64,000 nucleotides of DNA from the NCBI RefSeq assembly GCF_000499845.2, contig NC_023756.2, forward strand, positions 38,812,579-38,876,578, given 5' to 3'. Shown one piece after another: positions 34,780 to 45,327 of this stretch (the first letter of the stretch is position 1; every line of letters starts with the position of its first letter). The notes beneath the pieces were generated by a model, which was not told the origin of the DNA, made no database searches, and was given only the letters and a program-made list of their open reading frames with translations. Made by a program: the position numbers and the translations under genes. Source of the stretch: Phaseolus vulgaris. Lineage: Eukaryota; Streptophyta; Magnoliopsida; Fabales; Fabaceae.

Positions 34780-35775
34780 TACTATAAGAAAATTATTAAA
34801 TAAAAATTAATCTTAGAGACCAAAATAATTAGTTATTATATGGACTAAATTAGATATCATTTTATAAACTAAAAAAATTAATGACATTTAAGTAGTTTCT
34901 ATTATTAATAAAAATTTATAAAGTAGTTTCTAAATTTGTATTTAACCATTAGCTACCTAGTTTTAGCTACTAACTACTTTATATATTAAATTAGTCTCTA
35001 TTAGTCTATAGAAATTGTATTGGACATGAGTACTCGAGACCTCGGTCCAAGTATTTGGGTATGATTAGTTTGGCTTTGGGCCCAAAAGCAAGTCATGGGC
35101 TCGGCTCAGTTTCTTTGGTAAGCCCGGTGGAGAATAATTAAAATTGAGAAAATAATAAGTTTGGTCATATATTGATCTAAAACTGTTAAATAAGGGGAGA
35201 GCACTCGAGAATAAAGGGGCACGAGATGTGTAAAGGTGCCCGAGGACAAAATATTTTCTTGTTGTTAATGCCAAAGCATGAAAGGTGCATGTGAGCATGT
35301 GGTTTTTTGTTATTATTTTATACTTTCAGTAGAGATTATATTCTCGTGAGTGAAAGTTGTTAGAGGAATAACTATAAAAGGGGTTTGAGACCCCCGGTAA
35401 AGGGAGGTTGTTTTTTTAGTACTAGAGACTGAAACTAATTATTATTTTCTATGCTCTCGTTGACTTGATCGTCGAATGTAGAGTCCTCTCTATCTCAATG
35501 AAGTGTTGTTCCAGTGCGTCAGGAGGAGACAAACTAGAAGTGGAGCTTGTCCATCCAGTCAACCTAAGGTCAACTGCCAATAACATAAACTAATTTAGAA
35601 TCTAAAATATTAGTAACTAAAATCTTGATAGCTAATTTAGATACCAATTTAGAAATCATTTTAATTATAAATTTTATTAATAACAAAAATCACTTTAGAA
35701 ACAAATAATTTTTTAGTCTCTAAAATAATATCTAGTTTAGTCAATATTGTGACTAATTATATTTTGTATCTAAAT
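34780..35775. mobile_element. Foldback (CACTA-like) MITE, copy B, split by a solo LTR
   Basis: The left arm 34,780-35,014 starts (T)TACTATAAGAAAATTATTAAAT and the right arm 35,586-35,775 ends ...GACTAATTATATTTTGTATCTAAATTTGG. Together they make about 425 bp, the length of the hairpin in copies A and C. Near the centre of the hairpin a 570-bp LTR is inserted. Confidence 0.65.
35016..35585 (+). mobile_element. Solo LTR with clear TATA box, inside foldback copy B
   Basis: The insert reads TGTATTGGACATG...GCCAATAACA and is richer in GC than its surroundings. It has a TATA box ACTATAAAAGGGG at 35,371-35,383 and a polyadenylation-like AATGAAGTG downstream, so it looks like a gypsy-type LTR. The target duplication is imperfect: the best reading is AGAAA left and ATAAA right, which would put the ends one base away from TG/CA. 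Comparison with copy C shows that the insert interrupts TAGAAACTAATTT. Confidence 0.6.
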
Positions 35776-37140
35776 TTGGTTGATATATATATATGATATA
35801 TATATATATATATATATAATTATTTCTAAAATATTGAATATGATAAGATAATTTAATTATAATTAGATTGAATTAAATTGCTAAACAGAAATAAATAAAA
35901 AATCAACTCAACCTAATCTAATAATACTAAATTAGATTAAATTGAACCTAAGTTCAACTAGTAACACCATAATCATCAACTTAGAAACCTTAATTAACAT
36001 TGTAAAGGGAATTTCATTTAAAACACATATTGTAAAAGAAATTTCATTCAAAACACACACTTAGAACATAATTAATAAGAATATTCATTAATATATGGAA
36101 GGAGTAGTATTCAGTTTAGGCACAAACAAGAGTCTTCACATACCAAGAGGCTTAGGTATATTTTAAAGTTGACATGCTCTAATAGAGAAGGATGTAAACA
36201 TTACATTCAGATAAAATAAAATAAACTGTACAAATAGTATTTTAATATTAGTTTTGAAAAAGTTCCCATTTTAAAGTGTATTGAAGTGAATAAGAGAAAA
36301 TTAGGAAAAACAACAAATATGACGAATGATGTCAAGCATATATACAAATTATTCTGTGAACACTTATTCTCGTCAAGATAACTAATTAAAATATAATAAA
36401 CCAAAAAATTAATTAAAATACTAAAATATAGTTAGAACAAGACAAAAAAGAGTTAAAAAAATGTTTGTTGTTTAACAATAGTGCTAAAAAATAATAAACA
36501 TTTTGTGAAAAAAAATTAAAAATTAAATAATACTAAAAAGTAAGAATTAAAATATAAAAAAATAATGAAAAAGAGAAGATAAAAACAATTATAATTATAA
36601 AGAAAATATAAAAAAAGTATAAAATGTTAAAAACATTTTTAACTCATATTTTTTCATACTCTTGTTTTCTTCCTCTTTCTCAAATAACAATCCTTTACCT
36701 TCTCTAACTACTTTTTCGAACCTTAACCCTCTAAAAGGTTTTTTTTTTTTACATAAATGTATTCCTATTATATATACTATTTACACAACTACAGGTTGAG
36801 TAACATTTTTTTTATTAATAATAAAAAAAGAAATATCTAAGTAATATTTAAATCTTTACAAAAAAACTACTCACAATAAACTTTCCAAAAAAAAAATCCC
36901 ACTACATAGTCCAAAAAAGAACAACATGGTTTTAAAAGAACAAAATACAAGAATCTAGAGTAAAAGAACATCCTTAAATATCTAGGTCTAATAAACTCTG
37001 GCTCGGTAGACCATAAAGATTGGTGCCTACCCGAATGTTTAATAAAACTATTAATCAGAAATAAAAATAGAATCCATGATAATCCATCACTCCAGCTTTG
37101 ACATTTTTTATCCTTGGTTTATGTCCTTATCATACTTGAA
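35776..37140. other. AT-rich intergenic stretch
   Basis: A (TA) run lies at 35,786-35,818, poly-T and poly-A runs occur near 36,740 and 36,885, and no gene is seen. A duplicated 30-mer-like motif (TTGTAAA(A/G)GRAATTTCATT) lies near 36,000-36,050. Confidence 0.45.
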
Positions 37141-37447
37141 TACTTGGAGATCCCACATCGACTAGAGATGATGACATTTCATTGTATATAAGTGAATGCA
37201 AACTTCATCCCATGAGTCGGTTTTATGGGGTTGAGTTAGGCTTAAAGTCACTTCGTAATATGGTATCATAGTCATTTAAAGTCTATCCTAACGAGTGTTT
37301 GTTGGGTCTATCGTGTCACCCGTTATCGGGTTGTTATCAGACCACCCATCATATGTTATCCCACGCACGAGCTGAGCTGGTTTTATAGGGTTGAGTTAGG
37401 CTTAAAGTCCACTTCGTAAAACCAGCTCGATGTGTGATCTCCAACAC
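37141..37447 (+). mobile_element. TRIM-like mini retrotransposon, copy 1, rearranged
   Basis: A 120-bp LTR (37,141-37,260; GGAGATCCCACATCGAC...AAGTCACTTCGTAATA, with a TATATAAG box) is followed immediately by TGGTATCATAG, a tRNA-Met-type primer site. About 100 bp of internal sequence follows (GTCTATCCTAACGAG, GTGTCACCCGTTATCGG). The second LTR keeps only its 3' part (GGTTTTATAGGGTTGAGTTAGGCTTAAAG) and is followed by an inverted LTR start (CGATGTGTGATCTCCAACA), so the copy is rearranged. There is no coding capacity. Confidence 0.65.
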
Positions 37448-37656
37448 ATCTTATTCTAATATTGTCTTTGAGTGCATGTGCCCTTCCTGTTGCTCAAACT
37501 TTTACTCCTTTTTGTTTTCATTCTTTTAAAGCATTAACCCTAATCCTAACCAATCCACGATTCTTCTCTCATTCACATTAAATTTTTTTCTCACTCTCTC
37601 TATATGAAACTTACTTACACAAGAAAACCTCACATCACTCATTCATCCTCATTTAT

Positions 37657-37955
37657 TAGAAAATGAAGTTTAAGTTTAACTCAATCTTATAAAACTGACT
37701 CATAAGGTGAGATTTACATTCATTTATATATTATGAAATATCTTTACATCTCTAATCGATGTGAGATCTTCAACATACTCATTCACGTCGAGGCTACCAA
37801 CTCATACATAAGACTATATGATAGCTTTTATATCATGTTAAGAAGTGAACTTTAAGCCTAATTAAAATTAGTCTATAAGGTGAGGTTTACACTCACTTAT
37901 ATACTATAAAATGTCTTTATTTTTAGTTGATATGGAATCTCTATTCAATAAAATT
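37657..37955 (-). mobile_element. TRIM-like mini retrotransposon, copy 2
   Basis: On the minus strand the first LTR (37,955-37,836) ends CACTTCTTAACA and is followed by a diverged primer site TGATATAAAAGC. About 60 bp of internal sequence leads to the second LTR (37,775 to about 37,657; TGTTGAAGATCTCACATCG...). The whole unit is only about 300 bp. Confidence 0.6.
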
Positions 37956-38061
37956 CATTTCACACTCTCATTCCCATCGTAGTGATACAAAGGCTTAAAC
38001 TATTTCCAGCAAAACTGATGGAGAAAAGAATATTTCACTCATTTCCCTTGTTCAATTATGC

Positions 38062-38107
<46 letters not shown>

Positions 38108-38569
38108 AGTTATGTATGAGTTTGGGTGATTATGTTTTCTTTCTCTTTATTTTAAAGGGTTCTTAAAATCCTTTTATATTTTCTGAATTTAGTTTTTTTG
38201 AAAGAATAAAATTTATAAAGTTTCACTCCATTAGAGCTTAATTAATCTTTTATATTTCTATTTTAATAGTTTCATAATTATGTTTAGATCTTACTGTTTA
38301 TACTTGTTAAAAATGATGAACTTGTGTTTGATTCTTTCTCTAATGGATTATATTATTATTCAACTGATCAATGTCATTTGTCATGTGCATGTTAATTTGT
38401 ATTTGTTCATAAATAAATTAAAAGAATAATTATGCTTGTTTTGTTTTTATACCTCTTAATTCTCTGTTTGACTCAATAAATTAGAAACTATTTTATTATT
38501 TAATAAAGGTAATAAAGGTGATAGGTTGTTAGCACAATTCATTTAATGGTCTTTACATTAATTCCACAA
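37956..38569. other. Intergenic stretch with (TA)n
   Basis: (TA)n at 38,068-38,105. No gene seen. Confidence 0.5.
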
Positions 38570-39016
38570 TTTAAAAAAATAATTAAATAAAAATTAATTT
38601 TGAAAACCAAAATAATTATTTATTAATTAATTAAATTAAAGAATATTTTATAAACTAAAAAAATTATTGGTATTAAAGTAGTTTCTATTATTAATAAAAA
38701 TTTATAAAATAGTTCCTAATTTAGTATTTAACTATTAGTTACCAAGGTTTTAACTACTTACTACTTTATATTCTAAATTAGTCTCTATTAGTCTTTTAGA
38801 AACTAATTTATAATCTAAAATATTAGTAGCTAAAACTAAGGTAGCTAATTTAGATACCAATTTATAAATCATTTTATAAATTTTTATTAATAATAGAAAC
38901 CACTTTAGATATGAATAATTTTTTAGTCTCTAAATTAGCATCTAATTTAGTCAATATAGTGACTAATTATTTGTTGTCTCTAAATTTGATTACTATTTAA
39001 TGATTTTCTTGTAGTG
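38570..39016. mobile_element. Foldback (CACTA-like) MITE, copy C, uninterrupted
   Basis: This is a 447-bp near-palindrome centred at about 38,790-38,810. The right end reads ATTTTCTTGTAGTG, whose complement CACTACAAGAAAAT is the classic CACTA terminus. The left terminus is eroded (AATTAAATAAAAATTAATTTT). Arms share blocks such as GTAGTTTCTATTATTAATAAAAATTTATAAAAT and its mirrored form. It is the reference against which the inserts in copies A and B were recognised. Confidence 0.75.
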
Positions 39017-40055
39017 GTAGTTATCCTTCTATCAAATGAACTTGTGCAATACATTATCGTAATCACAATTGATAACTAATTTAGATAACATAATATTTCC
39101 ATTAATTATTTTTTATGTTCAAGAAATTAAAATTGTGCAAAAATATTAGAACTCTTTTTGAGATTTTATCAAGCACTTAAAATCAATAAAGAAATTATAT
39201 GGTCAGCTATATTTTAGGGTTAAACTTCACCAAACATTACTATCATACATATTATCACTCAACTTTCTAATTTAATGTTAAAATCAACTCCAAATATAAT
39301 CAAACTCTAATTCCTTAGTAAAACGAGCCTAAGTTTACCTATTAAGAGTCAATCCCTTGTGCACTTAATAAGCAAACTTGCTTTCACAATAAGGTTTAAG
39401 ACAACTAATGAGTCAACCTTCAATCGTAGATACAAGTTTCATTGGATATGTTGATTCGATTCTAGAATACAAAATATATTTTCCAATACTCAATGAATCA
39501 AATATCAAGTTATGGATGATCAAACCACAACAAGCATTAAACATAGAAACAAAATACTGACATTGAAAAGACATATATAAATATAAACAATATCAATTAA
39601 ATGAGAGTTTAGTTGGTTACATCTAATCCTAACAAAATGGGGTTTAACTTTTCATTATGGACCCAAAAAGAAAAGATGAACAATAGAGAAAGATGGATAA
39701 CCAAAGATAAGAAAGGAGGACCCCAAGGAAACCCTAGAGGAGCCCAGAAGTCTTCAAAATTGCATTTTTTTCTTCGAAAAAATAAAAGCTCCTTTTCACT
39801 CGAAAAACAAGAAGAATTAAGTCAAGATGTTATGTAAGCAAAAACATAGTCAAACACTACATGTTGGGTGCATCAATAAAAAAAAACTCTTTGTCACACT
39901 AGGTACGTCCATCAGAAGTAGCTCTATGTCCAATTGGTTCTCACTGCAAATCATCTGACCGCCAATGTAAATCACCATTGGGATGTGGCGCTCACTTGCA
40001 AGTAGGTGATGCTCAGTTCTGATGAAATTTTTCTCTACCATCATGACACTAAGCT
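39017..40055. other. Intergenic stretch with an unrecognised minus-strand frame
   Basis: A minus-strand frame at 40,044-39,850 contains HHLLASERHIPMVIYIGGQ and ELLLMDVPSVTKSF. It has the look of a degraded transposon protein, but I cannot name the family. The rest is AT-rich. Confidence 0.25.
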
Positions 40056-41182
40056 TGATTCAAGGGGCGTCGAATGTAGAAAATGAAGCTTTCATGAAAC
40101 CAAATCTGTGAAGAGAGCTTGATGTTTGTGCTGCTTTATTTGGGGCTTAGTTTTAGGGTGTTTAGAATTTTTGTAAAGTTCATTCTTAATCCTATGCACA
40201 TCTGAATCAATCTGTTTTGAAAAAGAAAAATGTTTTTCTAAGCCAAGTGAAAAACAACCGGTTGATTTCACGGTTTAGTCGATTGTTTTACACCCAACTT
40301 GTTTGAGGGTTTCCAAAACTGATTTTGACTTGGTTAACTAACTGTCAAAACCAATTCAACCGGTTAAAACGATATTTCAATCGGTTGATTGTCAAATTTC
40401 TTAACAACTTTTCAAAAACCTATTAAATCTGTTTTCAGTTAATTTGAATTTGTTTTGGCTTGTGATTAACTGCCTAAAACGGTTAGATTTAAGAACTATA
40501 AATCTAGTTACCCTCCATATTAAAAAATACATAGAAAGTGAGATTGAAAACGTTTTTGAGAAGAGATTTGATTCAAAGTTTTGCAAGATTGCCTAAAGGT
40601 TGTGCATTGGTTCAAGAACTGATTTTAGGAGCTCTATGATTTCCTTAACACCAGTTGTAATTTGTTCCTTTTAATTCTTGTAGTTGTTTTCTTTCTGTAT
40701 ACTTGTAAGTTTGTAAAATTGTGAGGTCAGAAGATGGTTCTGACAGTGATTGTGTGAAAGACAAATAGGGTGAGTGTTCTTGTGTGGTCAAGATCACCTA
40801 TTTGTGGTGTTGAGTGTTTGTAATCTATTGATTGATTGTTAGTGGAATACCTAGTGATTTTTTGGGGATTGGATGTAGCTCTAGTAAGGAGTGAACCAGT
40901 ATAAATTGATTGTGTAATCTCTTCTTTCTCTCTCACTCATTACAAAATGTTTGATGTGATTTCTTCCTCTACTACTATAAACAACCGGTTAAAACGAAAT
41001 TTCAACCGATTGTTTTTCTGCAAATAGTTTTAACAACTTTGATTTTTTGACTTCTCTGAATGCTCTTTCTGTGATTGTTGATAAGTCTTCCTTCTTAGCC
41101 AATCTTTACGAAAATCTTCTGTCAAATAATTCAGCCCAACCCCACCCCCCCCCCCATCTTATTTAGGTCATTAATTCTAACA
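40056..41182 (+). mobile_element. SIRE-like LTR, third copy, opposite orientation, ends uncertain
   Basis: Sense-strand order matches the LTRs at 1,382-2,527 and 32,099-33,161 read on their minus strand: a CCAAGTGAAAAACAACCGGTTG block, TCAATCGGTTG repeats, a GATGTAGCTCT...GTGAACCAGTATA block, then a C-rich tract (41,139-41,157) and the end ATTCTAACA. No primer site or gag follows, so it is a solo LTR or fragment. I could not find a target duplication, so both ends are approximate. Confidence 0.7.
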
Positions 41183-41737
41183 CCCAACACAGTTAATCTT
41201 GTGGATATTCCAAATTTATCCTCATTTATACTTTCTTATATTCCAATCTTGCTCCGCTCTGTCCAAGAAGGTTAAAAGCTAAATAAGAGTTAATTTTATT
41301 AATATAATGATAAAAATTGATCATGTTATTTTTTGCAATATAGATTTTGAGATTTGTTTCACCTTTATTTTATTTCTAGTCAATATACAAAATTATTTGT
41401 GATATTCTTTAGTAATAACCTTTAAAAATATGAATGCTTTATAAAGAAATAAAAAAATTAACTAATTTCTAGAAAAATATAAAGAAATTTTAAAAATAAC
41501 AAGTTGACACATAAGTTTTCTATTTGATCATCTAACTATTTCATCATCTAACTATTTCATCATCTAACAAAGTTGGCACATAAGTTGTGACAAACTTGTG
41601 ATGATAAATTAATATTAATTCAAAAGGTTCAAAATTAAAAAATATTTTATCAACTCAAAATGTTTTTACATAAAAAAAAAGTATATAATACTAATTTTCT
41701 ATTACATATAAAAATGTAAAAATAATGTAAGTATTAG
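41183..41737. other. AT-rich intergenic stretch
   Basis: Contains three tandem copies of CATCTAACTATTT near 41,528-41,565. No gene. Confidence 0.5.
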
Positions 41738-42067
41738 GAAGTAAGTTGAAACATAATCCATCCTTACAAAACCGGCATTATAAGGTGAAAATTGTATCCA
41801 CTTTATAATGTAAATTTGTTTTATCTCTAGTCGATATAAGATCTTCAGTACATTTCTCTTACATCGAGACATATACAACTCGAGCATAAAACTATATATT
41901 TGTGGATGATGCGATAGTGAGTGACACAATAAACCTATCCAACCTTGTTTAGATAGAATCTAATACTATATTAAAATAAATTTAAATCTAACATATTTGA
42001 TAAAATCAAGTTATAAAGTGAGATGTAACTATTTATATATTATAAATTTACCTTATAATCTCCAACA
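41738..42067 (-). mobile_element. TRIM-like mini retrotransposon, copy 3
   Basis: On the minus strand the first LTR (42,067 to about 41,970) starts TGTTGGAGATTATAAGG. A diverged primer site follows (TAGTATTAGATTC), then an internal segment of about 115 bp (TTGTGTCACTCACTATCGC) that aligns with that of copy 1, then the second LTR (41,850-41,738; TACTGAAGATCTTATATCGACTAGAG). It is complete in structure but strongly diverged. Confidence 0.6.
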
Positions 42068-43919
42068 ATAAAACCTAAAAATATATTTCATAAAACATAA
42101 ATATTTTAAAAATTATAAAATAATATGTCAGCATTGAAGTCAAATTTAGTGATTCAAAACTAGAATGTCAACCATCAAAACTATATCTTAAGAAATATTA
42201 TTATCTAAGTAATAATAATAATGATAAATATTTTTTTTTAAGTTAATACATTTTAAAAAATAACTTAGTAAGCAGGAAAGACGAATTTATTTAAGTATTA
42301 TATTAAGCTAACTACTTTTAGAGACTTTGTGTTTCATTGTAATTATATTGCGAAAATTATAAAAATATTGGTGCCTAATATCTTCTACTTACTTTAAAAA
42401 TAAATATAAAAATTTATGTTAGATATATAATTTGTTAGGAATTCAGAAATATGAGTCTAAGTCCTATTTTGGATAAGAAGTGATATTAAACTTATTATAT
42501 GGGTTTGGTCATAGTTCATTAAAGCTAAATTTTCTCGACAAAACCTTTCTGAAAAATCTAATATTTAATATTTATCGTGATGAATGTAAATTTGATAAAT
42601 AATTTTTTTTATCACTCCAATCTAATTATATCCTTTTACTTAACTAAGGAGGATTCAAACTTTATGTTTTATACTATGTTTGAAATTCATATAATTATAT
42701 TTTTTATACAATTGATAATGTTTTATTAAATCAAATACATTTCTGCGGATAAAACTTTCGAAGAGTATTCAAATATTTAACATATCCACATCTGTCCACA
42801 CGTGTCCCTTACGTGGATGTTTCAAATCTCTTAATACTTCAAAATATGAATATTTAATTCTTCAATAAAAATAGTTTAATTAAAGAAACACAAATATACA
42901 TGTATGTGCCAAGAAACCTCCCATGAATGCGACAGAAGCTTTATCATCTGAAAGAGGTAACAGAAGAAGAAGATAACAGAAGCATTTTAATTTCAACTAA
43001 AATTGTTTACCTTCAATTTGATGAACACATTTTGGAACACCTCTTTCAAACAACTTCTTATCAACATATTCTTTCCAATTAAAAATTATAAAATTTTAGA
43101 AATTTCATTTCTTGGTTAAGAGATGGTATCCCTCATAATTTCATATATCTTTTTAATAAAATTTATTACAAATAGGCTTAATGATCTTTTTATTCTCTCG
43201 TTAATTTGGTTCAAGATTTTTTTAAAAAAAATTAATATGATCCTAACTTTTTAAAACAAATTCAGTGTAGTTTAATTTTTTTCTAGAAGGATTCATTGTA
43301 GTAGTAATTGAATGGCTGAGATAAATTTATTTTAACAAAATAATTCAACGAATAAAATGATCGTTTTAAAAAAAGTTGAAATGATAATGATTTTTTAAAA
43401 ATCTCAAAATTAAATTGGCTTTTACATTAAAAATAAATTCTACAATAATAAATGTGCCCTAACTACAATGATTTGAAGCTATGATTGAAGCTGCCTCATA
43501 TGACTTTGGTGCACACACACACCAGAGTGTCAGAGGGTCCCTCTCCAAGTGACCAAGTTGGTACGAAGTTGCTCTTTTCTTCCTTCTACTGCTGTTGGAA
43601 AAAACTAAGCATCATGGTAGAGTTTTGTTAACACAGATGTTTTTATTAGGTTAAAATTATAATGGATAATTAAAGTTTAACTTTTTATTTAAAAATATAG
43701 CAATTCAAATATCACAGTAACTTAGTTATTCCAATTTATATAGACTTTGTTCAAAGAGAAGATATTATGAGTAGAATGTATCACGTGATGAACCTAAGTT
43801 GCCTCTTATGACTTTTATAATATCAGCATGCAAAACAAAGTGTCCTTTTTAACCAACTGGATTCAGCTATAACAACTGGACTCAGTTGCCGCTTATGACT
43901 CATCCTTAAAGTGTTGAAG
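42068..43919. other. Intergenic stretch upstream of the transporter gene
   Basis: AT-rich. The 43,160-43,440 segment looks like a degenerate repeat (GGCTTAATGATCTTTTTATTCTCTCG). No gene is seen. The last few hundred bases are the likely promoter region of the LSI2-like gene. Confidence 0.4.
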
Positions 43920-43929
43920 TATATATATA
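43920..43929 (+). promoter_or_regulatory. TATA box of the LSI2-like gene
   Basis: TATATATATAA stands about 170 bases before a consensus splice donor (AAG|GTAACA at 44,093/44,094), so it can drive a leader exon of about 140 bases. This is inferred from position; no transcript evidence is available here. Confidence 0.45.
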
Positions 43930-43949
43930 ACTAACAAGAGGGTCATCTT

Positions 43950-45327
43950 TCTCACCAAGTAATTTGAAGTCTCTTCACTAGTTTTCAGCTCTGTTGCAGA
44001 TTTTCCTGACATTATATTTTTTCTCAATCCAATTCAGAAAAAAAAACACTCAGAGTTCTTAGCCTTACATGGAGCCTTCAACTTATCAATAAGGTAACAA
44101 TATGATGTAAAGTGTGTGATGAATGTTTATGTTATTTTCCTTTTCCAGTTCCCTTTGATTCAACTGCTGTGTTATATACCTTTGCTGTTCATTGGATCAT
44201 TATGGTTATGGATTTTCAAAGTACATGTCTGGATTAAACCTGAAAGAGTTACAAAATATTTGTATTTCAGATGTAGGAAATCTTTCTTTCTCATTTTATA
44301 TACACTGGAATGCATGCCTTTGTATTAAAATTTGCAAATATATTTTTGTAACTTCAAACCAAAGATGTGTTGAGTGGTTTCAAATTCTGGCTTTCATGGG
44401 TGGTATTTTTACCTCAAAAGTGGATAAAAACTTTGTTTTTAGAAGTGGTGGAACAGTCCACTTATATGTTCTTTGTGTAGCTACAGATTTGATGCATTTT
44501 GAGGGTTCAATGAATATCTTGTTGTTGTTCAATTTTGCTAGAATGTACAGAAGTACTTTGCTCAGTGTTTACCGTGTCAGTACTCTATATAACATGATAC
44601 TACTAGCTGGCTATTTGAGGCCTTGACTGAGGACAAGTAGCCCTTAAAAAAAGGAAAAAGTGGATATGGTTCTCAAGTCAAGTGTATCTTGGATGAGGAT
44701 TAAATCTGATACCATTTTTGTTTGTCAAAGAAAAAACACCATTTTCCCCAATAAGACACTGACACGTGGTGTTGACAAAGAGTTGAGTTGAGACAGCTAT
44801 TATTAATATTATTTGTGATTCCTCTGGTATCGGTATTGGTTTGTTGGTTTGCTAACCATTTTTTTATTACATCTTATTCATGATTTTTTTTATTTTTATC
44901 CTAAGTTGTTTTTTACATAACTACTTTTAACTTTTACTCTAGGCTTTGAAATTTATATGATTTTATCTTTCAACGGTGTTGTCATGTTTTATAACATGAA
45001 ATTCCAATGTCTAGTCTGTATTTAATTTTATTTAAAGCATGGCAATGGAATTGAGCTCAGTCAAATACCATAAAAACATGCACTCTACCTGCTTGATCCT
45101 TAATCTTCAATAATGATTAACTTAACTCATGTCTTGAAGTGTTAGATTGAGTGGGTAATGGAGTGTTAAATGTTGGATTTTCATGTAGTCTCACTAAGTT
45201 ACTAACCAACTGGCTTTCCATGTTCAGGGAGTTCTACCAAACAACATCCTATTGTGTGTTGACCTGGAGGTGAAAGTTTGAATATTTGTTTGGAAATTTG
45301 GGAACTTTTGCTTGTTTAAGCACAAGA
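43950..45327 (+). other. Inferred 5' leader of the LSI2-like gene with intron and uORF
   Basis: The leader exon runs from about 43,950 to 44,093. A 1.13-kb intron (44,094-45,227) has GTAACA at its start and CATGTTCAG at its end, and a second leader part runs from 45,228 to 45,327. The only ATG in the spliced leader is at 44,069 and starts a seven-codon upstream ORF (MEPSTYQ) whose stop codon ends one base before the splice donor. Plus-strand frames inside the intron (44,116-44,626) have no protein-like features. Confidence 0.45.

Noticed and set aside
44116..44626. Plus-strand frames of 70 and 144 codons upstream of the transporter
   Set aside because: They lie in the inferred leader intron and have no family features; they are AT-rich frames open by chance.
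45286..45327. Earlier start for the LSI2-like protein
   Set aside because: The frame is open upstream but only a TTG is present; the first ATG is at 45,328 and matches the family N-terminus.
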